From the NCBI RefSeq assembly GCF_027244095.1, contig NC_069659.1, forward strand, positions 30,722,501-30,786,500: DNA of 64,000 nt, in the 5' to 3' direction. How positions within the stretch are numbered: the first letter of the stretch is position 1; each line of letters starts with the position of its first letter. The notes beneath the pieces were generated by a model. It did not search any database. It was not told the origin of the DNA and was given only the letters and a program-made list of their open reading frames with translations. Both the position numbers and the translations under genes were made by a program. Source of the stretch: Hemicordylus capensis. Its lineage: Eukaryota; Chordata; Lepidosauria; Squamata; Cordylidae. Below, in pieces: positions 44,461-54,547 of the stretch.

Positions 44461-44589
44461 ATGTCTTTGTATACTTCATTTATGTACTACTTTTTCTTGC
44501 ACACACTAGAGGCAAGTTACAACATTTGAGGCAAGAAAGAATTCCCCATCCTTTACTTGCTTTTTGACTGTAACACTTTTTTGTTTAAA

Positions 44590-45400
44590 GAGCAATATAT
44601 GGAATAAACTTTGTACCAGGTATTGATTGACCTCTTCTTGGAAATGAGGTTTCTATTTCTCTATGCATGTGCACAGAGTATTATGTCACTCTTGGGTACA
44701 GCTGAACACTCTCGGTCCACCGCAAAGGTCATGCCCAGATTTGTCCACTGGCCAAATAAAATTTTAGGACTCCATCACCTGTTAGAACTGGGCAAAGAGA
44801 TGCCTTTTAAATCAGTGTCATGTTTAGGGAGGGGGAGAACAATTGTCCCTATTCAGCCCAGCGTGGTGCCCCCTCCAGTGGCTGTTGCTCATATTGAGCA
44901 AGCCAGGAAGTTAGTTAAGCAACGTGTGCTGGATATAGAAATTCAACAAGAAGTTGCATGGATCAAGCATGGTTTATACTTAGGGAGTCAAGCTACTAAT
45001 TTTAAACCTGCTAAGTATCTTGATGTGGTGCTTGCTTCTAAATTTCGACGAGTTCTCACTTTAGCGTGATTAAATGTTCTTCCCACAGCAGTATTGGAAG
45101 ACAGATTTAAGGGAGTTCCACTATCTTTATGACTTTTCCTATGTGGTAAAGGGGTTATAGAATCCACCTCGCATGTTATCCTTCATTGTGATTTTTATAG
45201 TGAACCCCGTTTAAGACTTATATCTCCCATGTTAGATAATTTGCCTGGCCGGTCTGATGAATTTTATTTAAATTATCTTTTAACAAATGTGGATAATGAT
45301 ATTATCTCTGTCATGGCCAGATTCTGTTATATTATTTGTAAAATGTGTACTGTTTTGTTTTTTGTAAGTGTTTGCTGCTCAATGACTTAATAAACTTATC
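44590..45400 (+). mobile_element. LINE C-terminal region with zinc knuckle
   Basis: Encodes a decayed LINE C-terminus: HIEQARKLVKQRVLDIEIQQ, FRRVLTLA, NVLPTAVLEDRFKGV, then LCGKGVIESTSHVILHCDFY (CX-H-C knuckle) and VMARFCYIICKM. A 3' UTR with AATAAA (45390) follows. Two or more frame breaks. Same family as 17880-18200 and 36650-37030. The clade was not resolved. Confidence 0.65.
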
Positions 45401-45419
45401 TTTCTTTCTTTCTTGTATT

Positions 45420-45600
45420 TCTTCTTAAATTGTGAGCCCCTTGGGGACAGAGCTACAAAATGTAGGTTGAACCTACAATATGTAGGTTTTTGACAGGTCC
45501 AAAACCTCCTAGAGATGAAAGTTATTTCTCTGTGTAAACCACCCTGAGCCATTTCTGGAAGGTATAGAAATCAAATGAATAAATAATTAATAAAGTTGGA
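45420..45600 (+). repeat. L2/SINE-type 3' tail
   Basis: AAATTGTGAGCCCCTTGGGG, TGTGTAAACCACCCTGAGCC and GGTATAGAAATC, then AATAAATAA. Plus-strand form of the insert at 25500-25790. Confidence 0.7.
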
Positions 45601-45638
45601 GTGGTATACAAATTGGATCAATATCTAGATAAATAAGT

Positions 45639-46119
45639 TAGGTTTGAGCCCAAAACGTTTCGGAGGCCATTATAGAGGCCTCTGAAACGTTTCGGCTACC
45701 TGGGTCATTTCGGCATTCCGGAGGTGGCGGGGTGTTCCCTTAAGGGTGGGGGAGGGTGCACTCACCCCTCCTGCCGCATTTCCCCTGCCAGTGCTCCATT
45801 GTTTTAAAGCCCCTCGGGGCAGCGGCATTCCTCCTGCCTCCCCATTGCCCTCATTGGCCAGAAGTGGTCGGAGGTACCGGGCGCGCATGTGCATGACAGC
45901 AGATGGGCGCACGCAATGGGTGCATGCATGCCTGGTACTTCTGGACACTTCCAGCTGATGGGGGCAACGGGGCGGCAGGGGAGGAACACTGCCACCCTGA
46001 GGGGCTTTAGAACAATGGAGCGCCAGTGGGAGACATACAGCAGGAGGAGTGAGTGCACCCTTCCCCACCCTTAAGTGAACACCCCTGCCACCTCCAGAAC
46101 AGTTCCAGGCACATCCCTA
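45639..46119. mobile_element. hAT-type foldback MITE, 481 bp
   Basis: Inverted arms (GTTCCCTTAAGGGTGGGG near 45733 against CCCACCCTTAAGTGAAC near 46065). Right end CACATCCCTA. Perfect 8-bp target duplication AAATAAGT (45631-45638 and 46120-46127). CpG-rich loop. Confidence 0.88.
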
Positions 46120-46167
46120 AAATAAGTGAACTTTGCCTTGAAAACTGTTTTATTGAAAAGTAGCAGC

Positions 46168-46203
<36 letters not shown>

Positions 46204-46219
46204 GGTGACGATGATGATA
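46168..46219. repeat. (GAT)n microsatellite
   Basis: About 12 ATG/GAT units followed by a broken continuation. Confidence 0.93.
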
Positions 46220-47814
46220 AAAAATAAATTATTTTTAATTAGTGGTGTAGCTTGGGTTATCAAACACCCCCTAATATAAGGTGCTGCCACTTTATATTAT
46301 ATTATTGTAATGTATAAAAATGCTTCCTTGTCTCAGAAGTTAGCCGTCTGAATGATATCTGTGACTGCTTCACACTTACATGTTCACAAGAACCCCCACA
46401 GACGGTTCTTCTTGTGAGCTGTGAAGGGGTATCCCCATGGCCTTATATTCTCATGAGTGAAGCTGTCCTCTCAGGAACAACATCCATCATCTTTACAGAG
46501 GAGAAATCTCACCTGTCAAGGTTGGCAATGCTGATCCTTCTGCCCAGCCCTTCTTATGAGTAAGCCTAGGGACTACACACATTCCCCCAAGTGGAAGGGA
46601 TTGGAACCCCCTTCCCTGACATCATTGTACAAAAAAAATGGATTATAGCCATTTGAGAATTCCTGGTTGGGGCTGCCTTATAAACCCAATCCTGGGTAAC
46701 ACTGCCGTGCTATATGTTGCCATCCCAGCACTCTAATGGGGTTGCCCTGCTTATGTTCCAGCCTCAAGTGCATGTGCCTATGAACATATATCTTTGTTGC
46801 TTCATTTTCAGAGAGCAAAGCATGGAGTGCCTGTCTTGTCATCCCAACCCCTTTCTCTCCTGATTGCTAGGAGTGGGGAGCAAGGGACAGGGTGTGAAGA
46901 GGGCGTGCCCCTGCGTGACTTTGCTTTTTGACAGGCTGACAAGCTTGGGATGGGATATGGCGGCATCCCTGTTGCCGAGCAACTGCTTTATTGGATCGGA
47001 GACAGGGGTGAGGTGAATGCTCGGAGAGGTGGCAAGCAAGAAGCACCGGAGGCATGGAGCAGGTGTGATCCCAGGTGGGTCTGCACCAACATCTATATGA
47101 TTACGGTTCCAGGAAATGAACAAAACTATGGTGATGGCACCATTCACATTTGGACATAATGCTGCTGCCGAAAAACCTCCAGTTATGGCCATGAAACTCA
47201 CTACAAACTGAAGATTCAAGCTGGAGTTTGGCGAGGTAAATCTCAGGTTGCTTTCGCTGCGAATCTGCAGTTGCATGCATTTGGATGTATCAGAGTCCTA
47301 ACCATTGTCCCGATTAACTGCGGTTTCACATTACATGCGAATGTGGCCAGAATATCAATAAGCTTCAGGCATCTCATTCAGGAGAACACCCAAAGCAAGT
47401 TTAAATAATGTGTATTTTCATCTGAATCCCTACTTTTTCTATTCAGAAATCTTGTAGCTGGGATTTCTTATTCTCTAGTGGTCCCTGAGATTTTAGTTTC
47501 ATTATTTGATGGCTCATATTCAGTCTATATTGGGTGTTAATCCATTTTTGATACCCTCATTTTTAAAAATAATCTCTTTGTAAACAAATTGTTGTTTTGT
47601 AATCCATATGCTATATTTCAACATTTTGGATAAAACAGGATTTGTTTCTGAAGGGAACCATTGGAATGAACACTCCCCAGGATCATATGTCTTGAAGTCT
47701 TGATCTGCTTGGCATTGATCTGTCTCTGGACAAATCTATTCTATGAACTAAACCACTCAAATTCTCTGATCAGAAATTGATATCCAGATCTGAATTGTTA
47801 AATAGTGTATAATA
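46220..47814. other. Intergenic, no gene seen
   Basis: 47.08-47.36 kb shares words with 50.95-51.14 kb (GTATCAGAGTCC/GTATTGGAGTTCC, TTAACTGCGGTTTCACATTA/TTAACTCCAGTTATGTGTTA), so both probably hold pieces of one MITE family. Nothing else recognised. Confidence 0.45.
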
Positions 47815-48035
47815 GTGCATAATGTAATGGTTAGAGTGTTGGACTAGGACTGGGAAGACCCAGGTTCAAATCCCCATTCAACCATGAAACTCACTGGGTG
47901 ACTCTGGGCCAGTCATGTATCTCTCAGCCTAACCTACCTCACAGGGTTTTTGTGAGGAAATAACCATATACAGTGCTCTGAACTCCTCAGACAAAAAGCG
48001 GGATACAATGTAAAAATAAATAAAAATAAATAAAT
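47815..48035 (+). repeat. MIR/CORE-like SINE
   Basis: GTAATGGTTAGAGTGTTGGA, GTTCAAATCCCC, CTCTCAGCCTAACCTACCTC, ACAGGGTTTTTGTGAGG, then (AAATAAAT)n. Confidence 0.83.
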
Positions 48036-48338
48036 ACATCTGAAATTTATTTTTTACATTTCAGTTATAATTGGAAGATGCCAGTGATGGAACCTGATTA
48101 GCTGTTAGAAGCAGCAAAAGTAACTGAGAATGTGATTTATTTTTTAAAAAACACTTACATGGAAATGACCCATGGAAATGACCCATCCTCAGCTATACAT
48201 GCAGAGTCAAGCAATTCAAATTTTAAAAAGAAACATGTTTTTTTTTTAAGTTCAAGATTATATTATGGTTAAGATTCAGATCAACATAGCCGTGGAAACA
48301 CCAGCAGCTACACTGTAGGAGACTGAAACATTTATGGT

Positions 48339-48630
48339 TTAGCCACAGCAGTAGAACCTCACATCGTTAAGTGCTGTGTCATCACCAAGACCCTGGGAAC
48401 TTTCCACCCTTGTCTGGATCCCACATATGCCAACAGAGCAGCGATTACTCCATGCACCAAAACTCCCCCTTTCACCTGCGTGACCTGTCAGAATAGACTC
48501 ATTGCCACAGCTGAACTGGATGTTATTGGCTGCTGTATCATCAGAGGTTCCTTGGGGTTTTTGCACTCTCAAAGCAAAAGAGATCATTTTGGTTTTGAGG
48601 CAATACTGAACCGTCGTCCAAGTTCCCCAC
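48339..48630 (-). CDS. VMO1: VMO1-D exon 3
   Basis: 292 bp after acceptor TCTGGCAG. Encodes [20 protein letters not shown] through to DVRFYCCG, with TAA at 48339-48341. A possible AATAAA (minus) lies at 48136-48141. Confidence 0.93.
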
Positions 48631-51600
48631 CTGCCAGAGATGACAATGAAGATAATGGTCTCAGAACTATATAAAAATAACTGTTCTTTTTTCTCCAAAT
48701 GTGAGCCCATGGCACTATTTAATCTTATTTTTTCATCTCAACTGCAATATGAATTGCTTCATCCATCGTAAGATATGGGGCATGGGGTGGGATATGGGAC
48801 CTTGGCCCTGTACCCCATACTATCTTGTCATAATGTCCCTTGGGGCAGGGCAGGGGGGCTAGTTACTAAACCACAAAGCTAGAAATGAAAACAAAAATAC
48901 AGGTGTTAGTTCTTCCTGGCAGGTATTCAATCTCAAACTGAAACCTGCTTTGCATGCAGAAGGTCCCAGGTCTAATCCCTGGCATCTCCAGGTAGGGTTG
49001 GGAAAGTCTAGCTCCTGCCTCCTGAAACCTTGAAGAGCCACTGCCAGTCAGTGTAGACCAGGGCTGCTCAATTTTGGCCCTCCTGCAGATGTTGGCCTAC
49101 AATTCCCATAATCCTTGGCTATTGGCCACTGTGGCTGGGGATTATGGGAGCTGTAGTCCAAAAGCAGCTGGGGGGGCCTAAGTTGAGCAGGCCTGGTGTA
49201 ATACTGAGCTAGATGGATCATTGGCAGCTTCTTTTGTGTCTTTCCCCACTGGAATATTCCACCTGGGTGTGGGTGGGATCATGATTGCCTTGAACCTTAC
49301 ACTTATACTTGGAGTCTCTTTTTATCTTCATTTTTTTACTCCCTGCAGCTTAGGGTCCTGTGAAGGTGTGTCGGAAACTAGGAAGGGCGTAGAATATCTA
49401 CGCTTTGAGTCCAAGAGCTCAGAGCAAACCAGATTCTGTCATTACCTTTAATTGGTGCTGGTCTAATCTATCGTAAGTGTTATAAACCCAGCCTCTTACA
49501 CCACTACATTCCTAGCAACAAAGACAAACAGGATGAGGAAGTACAAAGCTACTCACGGTGCAACTGCAGACTCAATTATTGAGCCGTCATCACAGTGCAG
49601 ACGGATGCCATTTAGGGCTGTATTATCACAGAGAAACCAACAAGATTGCGTTTGCTCTACCTAGTGAGGAAATAATAAAGAAATTTGATACAGCTGTGGC
49701 TATGATACAACCCACATTTTTGCATGAGTAAAGCATAATGTTTTCAGTGAGAATTACTAGTACCCAACAGCTTTCAACCTGAATTGAACACTATTCTACT
49801 AGCCAGGCTAAGTCAACAATTGAATAGTGTTAGCGCTAACTAACCCTAGCAACTAGTTTCTAGATGAACATTTCCCCCTCAAAGACTCCAGTGTTTTCCC
49901 TTGTAAAAGAAACCAATCTCACACAAGTCCTATTTACATGTTGTGTTCAACACTCATACAATCTGTGTACAATGTACACAGGTACATATCTGTATGCAGG
50001 TATAATTATTCATATGTGATTTTGAACATAGATACAGCTGTATGCTTCCAGTCGGTAACCTGCATTTCAGGGAGCCTGTATCCAGGTTCACTTTTAAAAC
50101 AAACACATTACAGTCACTCTCACAAATAAATGCATGTTCTACTGAATGCAGGTGTAACATAATTGGCCGAAGTCAAATATAACACAAAACAGGAGGTTGG
50201 AGAACCCGTCCTGCACCACAGACATTCATCCAACCACTGTCTGGCAACCTCCAGTTCCAGGAGAGGGGAGCCCCTCCCTGCTGCTCGGCCACCAAGGCTA
50301 ATCCCAGCAAGCTCCACGGCCAGACTATGGGCAAAGCATCAACATGTCAGCAGAGCAGCTGCAATTGGCCATGAGATTGAAGGGGACATGCCAAACATGA
50401 TCATGCAAAAACGGAATAGCAAAGTCTGTTTTGGACAAGAGGATTAGCTTCACTAACCATCTTCAGAGGAACTCAGATAAAGCTGGGCACTCCCACCTTA
50501 CTATCACCATGCTAATGGCCTGGCACGAACCAGGAGGAACAGTTGTTAGCACCAAAATAATTATTATCTCTCTATCTGGAAGACTTCCTGGTGTGCAAGA
50601 TAGGTTTTGAGCTCGGCATGGAAAGGGCATTTAAATGGATGGTCTTGTGGTAGCAAGCATGACTTGTCCTCTTAGCTAAGCAGGGTCTACCCTGGTTGCA
50701 TATGAATGGGGACTAGAAGTGTGAGCACTGGAAGGTATTCCCCTCAGGGGATGGAGCCGCTCTGGGAAGAGCAGAAGGTTTCAAGTTCCTTCTCTAGCTT
50801 CTCCAAGATAAGACTGTGAGATATTCTTGCCTGCAACCTTGGAGCAGCCACTGCCAGGCTGTGAAGACAATACTGAGCTAGATAGACCAATGGTCTGACT
50901 CAATATATGGCAGCTTCCTATGACACGAGACTGTGGTTATGGTGGCATCTGGGTTCAGAAGTAATGCTTTGGCAGCCAAATCAGGAGTCTTGGCGGTGAA
51001 CCTTACTGCAAACCAAGGTTCCAGTCAGACTTTGGTGAGGCAAACTGCGGTTCCTTTCAGCTCTAAACTCTGGTTTCACAAATCCTGATGTATTGGAGTT
51101 CCAACCTCTGCCCTCTTTAACTCCAGTTATGTGTTATGTCTGACTTCAACCAATGTCTGAAGAGGACAACAGCACTCTTTGGAGCTGGCTGTTCCCTTCT
51201 CCCTCCTGCCCCACTCTCCCTCCCTCCCTTCTGCCCCACACTCTTGCCTCTCTTCCCCTCCCTCCCACCCACTCTCTCTTGCCCGCCCTCCCCCTCCCTC
51301 CCCTCTCTCTCACCCTCCCCTCCCTCTCACCCTCCTGCCCCAGTCTCTCCTGCCCTCCCTTCCCTCCCCCTGATCCTCTCTCCTGCCCTCCCCCTCCCCC
51401 TGCTCCTCTCTCCTGCCCTCCCCCTGCCCCACTCCCTCTTGCCCTCCCCTCCGCCCTGCCCCAGGACATTGTAGAACTGGAAAATGTACAGAAGAAGGCA
51501 ACCAAGACTATCAGGGGCCTGGAGCACCTTCCTTATGAGCAAGGCTACAGCATCTGGGGTTCTCTTGGAAAAGAGGCAACTAAGGGGAAACATGATCAAA

Positions 51601-53739
51601 GTGTATGCAGTTATGTATGAAGTAGAGAGAGTGGACAGAGAGAAGTTTTTCTCCCTCTTTCACAATAGTAGAACCAGGGGTCACTCCATGAAACGGAAAA
51701 TTGGGAAACTCAGGACCCACAAGAGGAAGTACTTTTTCACACAGCACATAATTAATCTATGGAATTCTCTCATGGGATGTGGTGATGGCCATTAGCTTGG
51801 ATGGCTTTAAAAGGGGCTTAGGCAAATTCTAAGTAGAGGAGAGCTGGTCTTGTGGTAGCAAGGAAGACTTGTCCCCATAGCTAAGCAGGGTCTGCCCTGG
51901 TTGCATCTGAATGGGAGACTTGATGTGTGAGCACTGCAAGATATTCCCCTCAGGGGATGAGGCTGCTCTGGGAAAAGCAGAAGGTTTCAAGTTCCCTCTC
52001 TGGCTTCTCCAAGATAGGGCTGAGAGAGATTCCTGCCTGCAACCTTGGAGAAACCGCTGCCAGTCTGTGAACAGGGGCTTATCTAGGGTAGGGCAGGGAG
52101 GGCACGTGCCCCGGGCGCCACTTGAAAGGGGGCAGGAGTTTTTTAAAATTAATTTTTTTAAAAATGGCCACTGAAAACAAAATGGTCACAGTGCATGCTC
52201 AAATGGCCTCTGTGAGGCCCTAGGCCATGCCAGGCCTTGCAGAGGCCATTTGAGCATGAGCAGTGGCCATTTTGTTTTCAGCGGCCATTTTTTAAAAACA
52301 AAATTTATTTTAAAAAATGGCCACCACACATGCTCAAATGGTCCCTGTGAGACAATCGAGGCCAGTGGGGGAGGGGGAACCTTTGCAGACACCCCCCATG
52401 GCCTTTAGGAAGCTCCCAGAAGGGGCTATAGGTTTAAAAAAAATTAATATAATATGTCGCTGTACACATACTTAGTTTGGCAACTATGTACAGAGAATCG
52501 GGGCTTGTGAATACTGAGCTGAAGCTTATGAGCTAGGATTGTATTCATTTGTTCTTACTTTGCTTCTTGTGATAAATGTGTTAAATGTGATATCTTAATA
52601 ATATGGCTATTAATGGTGAGTTTGCCTTTGAATCAGTGTGAAATCCTTAGTATTAAGGCTCACTGGGAGTTTCTTGTTCCCTTTCTCTCATTTTAACTGT
52701 GTTCCTGAAATACTAGAATATATTCCAAGTAGTGACACAGTTTACTCTGCATATCCCTTAAGTATTTTCTGAGCATCTGGGAAAAGTCAAATTCTCCATT
52801 TATTTTTAAAACTTATGTAACAGTGATGCTACAATGCATAGTAGAGAATTAGACAGGCACTTCTGTTTAGTTTTCCAAGTACACCTCCACATAGTATTTG
52901 GGTATTTCATGAGCCCCAGCATACTGAAATTTGTACTTTTCCAGCATTTTTTGGTCTGGCTACATCCACTGCTAAATAGTTTTTGAGATATTAAAAGATT
53001 AATGAGCTTGACTTGCATTTTTCAGCTGATATTATGGTGAAGTTATGTGAAAGATGGGTGTCAGACGTTTGGGCAAGGGGCGCAATTTCAGTGCTTGCCC
53101 TAGGCGCTATTTTCCCTAGATACGCCTCTGTCTGTGAAGACAATACTGAGCTAGATAGACCAATGGTCTGACTCAGTATATGGCAGTTTCCTAAGTTCCT
53201 ATGTTCCTAAATTCATGGAGGACACGTCTATCAATGGCTACTAGTCTGGTGGCTACAAGCCACCTCCAGCCTCAAAGGCAAGATGCCTCTAAATACCAGT
53301 TGTAGGGGAACAATAGCAGGAGAGAGGGCATGCCCTCACCTCTTGCTTGTGGGCTTCTCAGAGGCATCTGGTGGGCCACTGTGTGAAACTGGATGCTGGA
53401 CTAGATAGGCCTTGGGCCTGATCCAGAAGGGCTGTTCTTATGTTCTTATGAGTTCTACAACTATTTTCTAAGAAAAGAGGGAAGACACTTCAGAGCAGTC
53501 AATTTTATCAGTTACCCAGCATCAGGGTGTCTGGGGGGGGGGGAGAGAGATCTAGGGGAGACTCTTACCTTCAAGGAGAAACCACGAGCATAACCATTAA
53601 GACAAAATTGTGCCAGCCCCCAATCACCATGTTGTCCTCCATTTGGCACCAAGAGGATGCTTTTAAAATCTCGGCCTTCTGTATCCCAGAGGGAGCATGA
53701 GATGATCAAGAAGAGCACAGTTCGGACTGACCAACCCAT
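48339..53739 (-). CDS. VMO1: VMO1-D: vitelline membrane outer layer protein 1 homologue (3 exons, 188 aa)
   Basis: Exons 53569-53739, 49557-49660 and 48339-48630 join in phase with GT/AG introns. The signal peptide is [18 protein letters not shown]. The repeats read [39 protein letters not shown] and [20 protein letters not shown], with [24 protein letters not shown] and [13 protein letters not shown] strands. It is clearly the most diverged intact copy. Exon 2 is two codons longer and brings two extra cysteines (SCWFLCDN). Exon 3 is two codons shorter, so the total stays at 188. A TATA box lies upstream (53801-53807). Intron 1 holds a 5S SINE, a polypyrimidine tract and a nested CR1/SINE/hAT pile. 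It looks intact. Confidence 0.93.
48930..49235 (+). repeat. tRNA-Ala-type SINE split by a MITE
   Basis: CTGCTTTGCATGCAGAAGGT, CTAATCCCTGGCATCTCCAG, then the shared body to CAGTGTAGAC, interrupted by 49059-49195, and ATACTGAGCTAGATGG after it. Confidence 0.78.
49059..49195. mobile_element. hAT-type MITE, 137 bp foldback, in SINE
   Basis: Ends CAGGGCTGCTCAA and, inverted, CAGGCCTGCTCAA. Core words CTACAATTCCCATAATCC and GGATTATGGGAGCTGTAG. Left flank GTGTAGAC and right flank GTGTAATA: a target duplication with a small later deletion. Confidence 0.8.
49557..49660 (-). CDS. VMO1: VMO1-D exon 2 (two codons longer)
   Basis: 104 bp between acceptor TTCCTCACTAG and donor GTGAGTAG. Encodes [18 protein letters not shown] and [16 protein letters not shown], plus two bases of the split proline codon. 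Confidence 0.92.
50637..50922 (+). repeat. 5S rRNA-derived SINE
   Basis: GGTCTTGTGGTAGCAAGC, the 5S-like TTAGCTAAGCAGGGTCTACC and ATATGAATGGGGAC, a shortened tRNA-like middle (GAAGGTTTCAAGTTCC), then the body to GGCAGCTTCCTATG. Lies in VMO1-D intron 1 (plus strand). Confidence 0.8.
51183..51463. repeat. Polypyrimidine/polypurine tract, ~280 bp
   Basis: Almost pure C+T on the plus strand, built from CCCTCC/CTCTCTCCTGCC units. On the minus (VMO1-D transcript) strand it is a G+A tract. Long open frames here are low-complexity artefacts. It ends at the truncated 5' edge of a CR1. Confidence 0.92.
51838..53205 (+). repeat. 5S rRNA-derived SINE inserted in CR1, itself split
   Basis: Head GAGCTGGTCTTGTGGTAGC with CATAGCTAAGCAGGGTCTGC and TCTGAATGGGAGAC. 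The body is interrupted at 52072-53130, with the tail to TATGTTCCT. CAAATTC before and AAATTC after it suggest a short target duplication in the CR1. Confidence 0.82.
52072..53130. mobile_element. hAT-like non-autonomous element, 1.06 kb
   Basis: Ends CAGGGGCTTATCTAGGG and, inverted, CAGAGGCGTATCTAGGG. Perfect 8-bp target duplication TCTGTGAA (52064-52071 and 53131-53138). Same terminal family as 19069-21779 but with different content: an inverted CATTTGAGCATG/CATGCTCAAATG block near 52190-52260 and AT-rich unique text. No transposase. Confidence 0.92.
53569..53739 (-). CDS. VMO1: VMO1-D exon 1
   Basis: 171 bp, ATG at 53737-53739, donor AAG then GTAAGAG. Signal peptide and first repeat to ARGFSLK. 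Confidence 0.94.
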
Positions 53740-53800
53740 GGGAAGTAATCTGTTCTGGATCTGCTTGCAGAAACATAGTGGAAGAATAACAGTCTTGAGA

Positions 53801-53807
53801 ATTTATA
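53801..53807 (-). promoter_or_regulatory. TATA box of VMO1-D
   Basis: GGTATAAAT on the minus strand, 62-68 bp upstream of the ATG. With usual spacing this puts transcription start near 53775 and gives a 5' UTR of about 35-40 nt. The aligned positions in A, B and C lack TATAAA. Confidence 0.65.
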
Positions 53808-54547
53808 CCCCAGGACGTTTAGCTGGTCTCCCATGGTCAAACATCCCCTGAATCTTGTTTTTCAAACTTTTCATTCAACTTTCAACATAGAAAAAAAGTG
53901 TGATTACCTTAACTTTTCATAATAAGCAGAATGGCTCACTTTAGACTACAGTTTGAAATTCCTGGAATTTGGGGCTGCATCTCTGCCAGGGTCCACAGCA
54001 AAGCCCACGGCAACTAGGAGAAAACACCCTTCGAATTTAAAGTGAGAGGCAATGTCATTACAGTATACTCCCTTAACCTTCACTACAGAGGCTGAAATCC
54101 AGACTAAATTATTAAATTAGTGGTTGTCAGCCACTAAATTAGTGACTAACATCCAGAATAAATTACATATTAGTAAATGGGACATGACTAACTCATCCCA
54201 GTAATTTAATGGGACTACTTATGAGTAATTTAGTCTGGATATCAACCAGTGTCTTGGCAACTTGAGAAACAGGTTGATTTTTCTGAATAGCTTAGAGTTA
54301 GGGTCAGGGCAATTGGGCTAGATCTCTTGTGGGGTCAAATATCAACCAGAATTTATCTTCCCCTTGTCTTGGCGACTGAGCAGACATTCTCTTGGCCATT
54401 ATACAAACACCTTCAGTATTTCTACTGCCCCTTTTAGAATTACCATAATAACAATCTTAAGTATGGGGAGGGAAGGAGCAATTGTGATTACATACTGAGG
54501 ATGTGTGAACCTTAGTTTAAACAACTGAAGTGATGGGGTGGAAACTA

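Larger units (their letters stand above)
51465..53452 (+). mobile_element. CR1 LINE 3' end, split by SINE
   Basis: [20 protein letters not shown] at 51465-51525 and the CR1 3' region to 51834, resuming at 53206 (AAATTCATGGAGGA) and ending with GGGCTGTTCTTATGTTCTTATG. The intervening block is a 5S SINE carrying a hAT element. Confidence 0.9.

Noticed and set aside
44611-45069. 152-codon open frame as a host gene
   Set aside because: It matches the C-terminal part of a LINE and continues with frame breaks into a zinc-knuckle region and 3' tail.
51136-51620. Proline/serine-rich open frames on both strands
   Set aside because: Artefact of the polypyrimidine tract.
51838-51940. 5S rRNA gene
   Set aside because: Only part of the 5S internal region is kept, fused to a SINE body; not a functional 5S gene.
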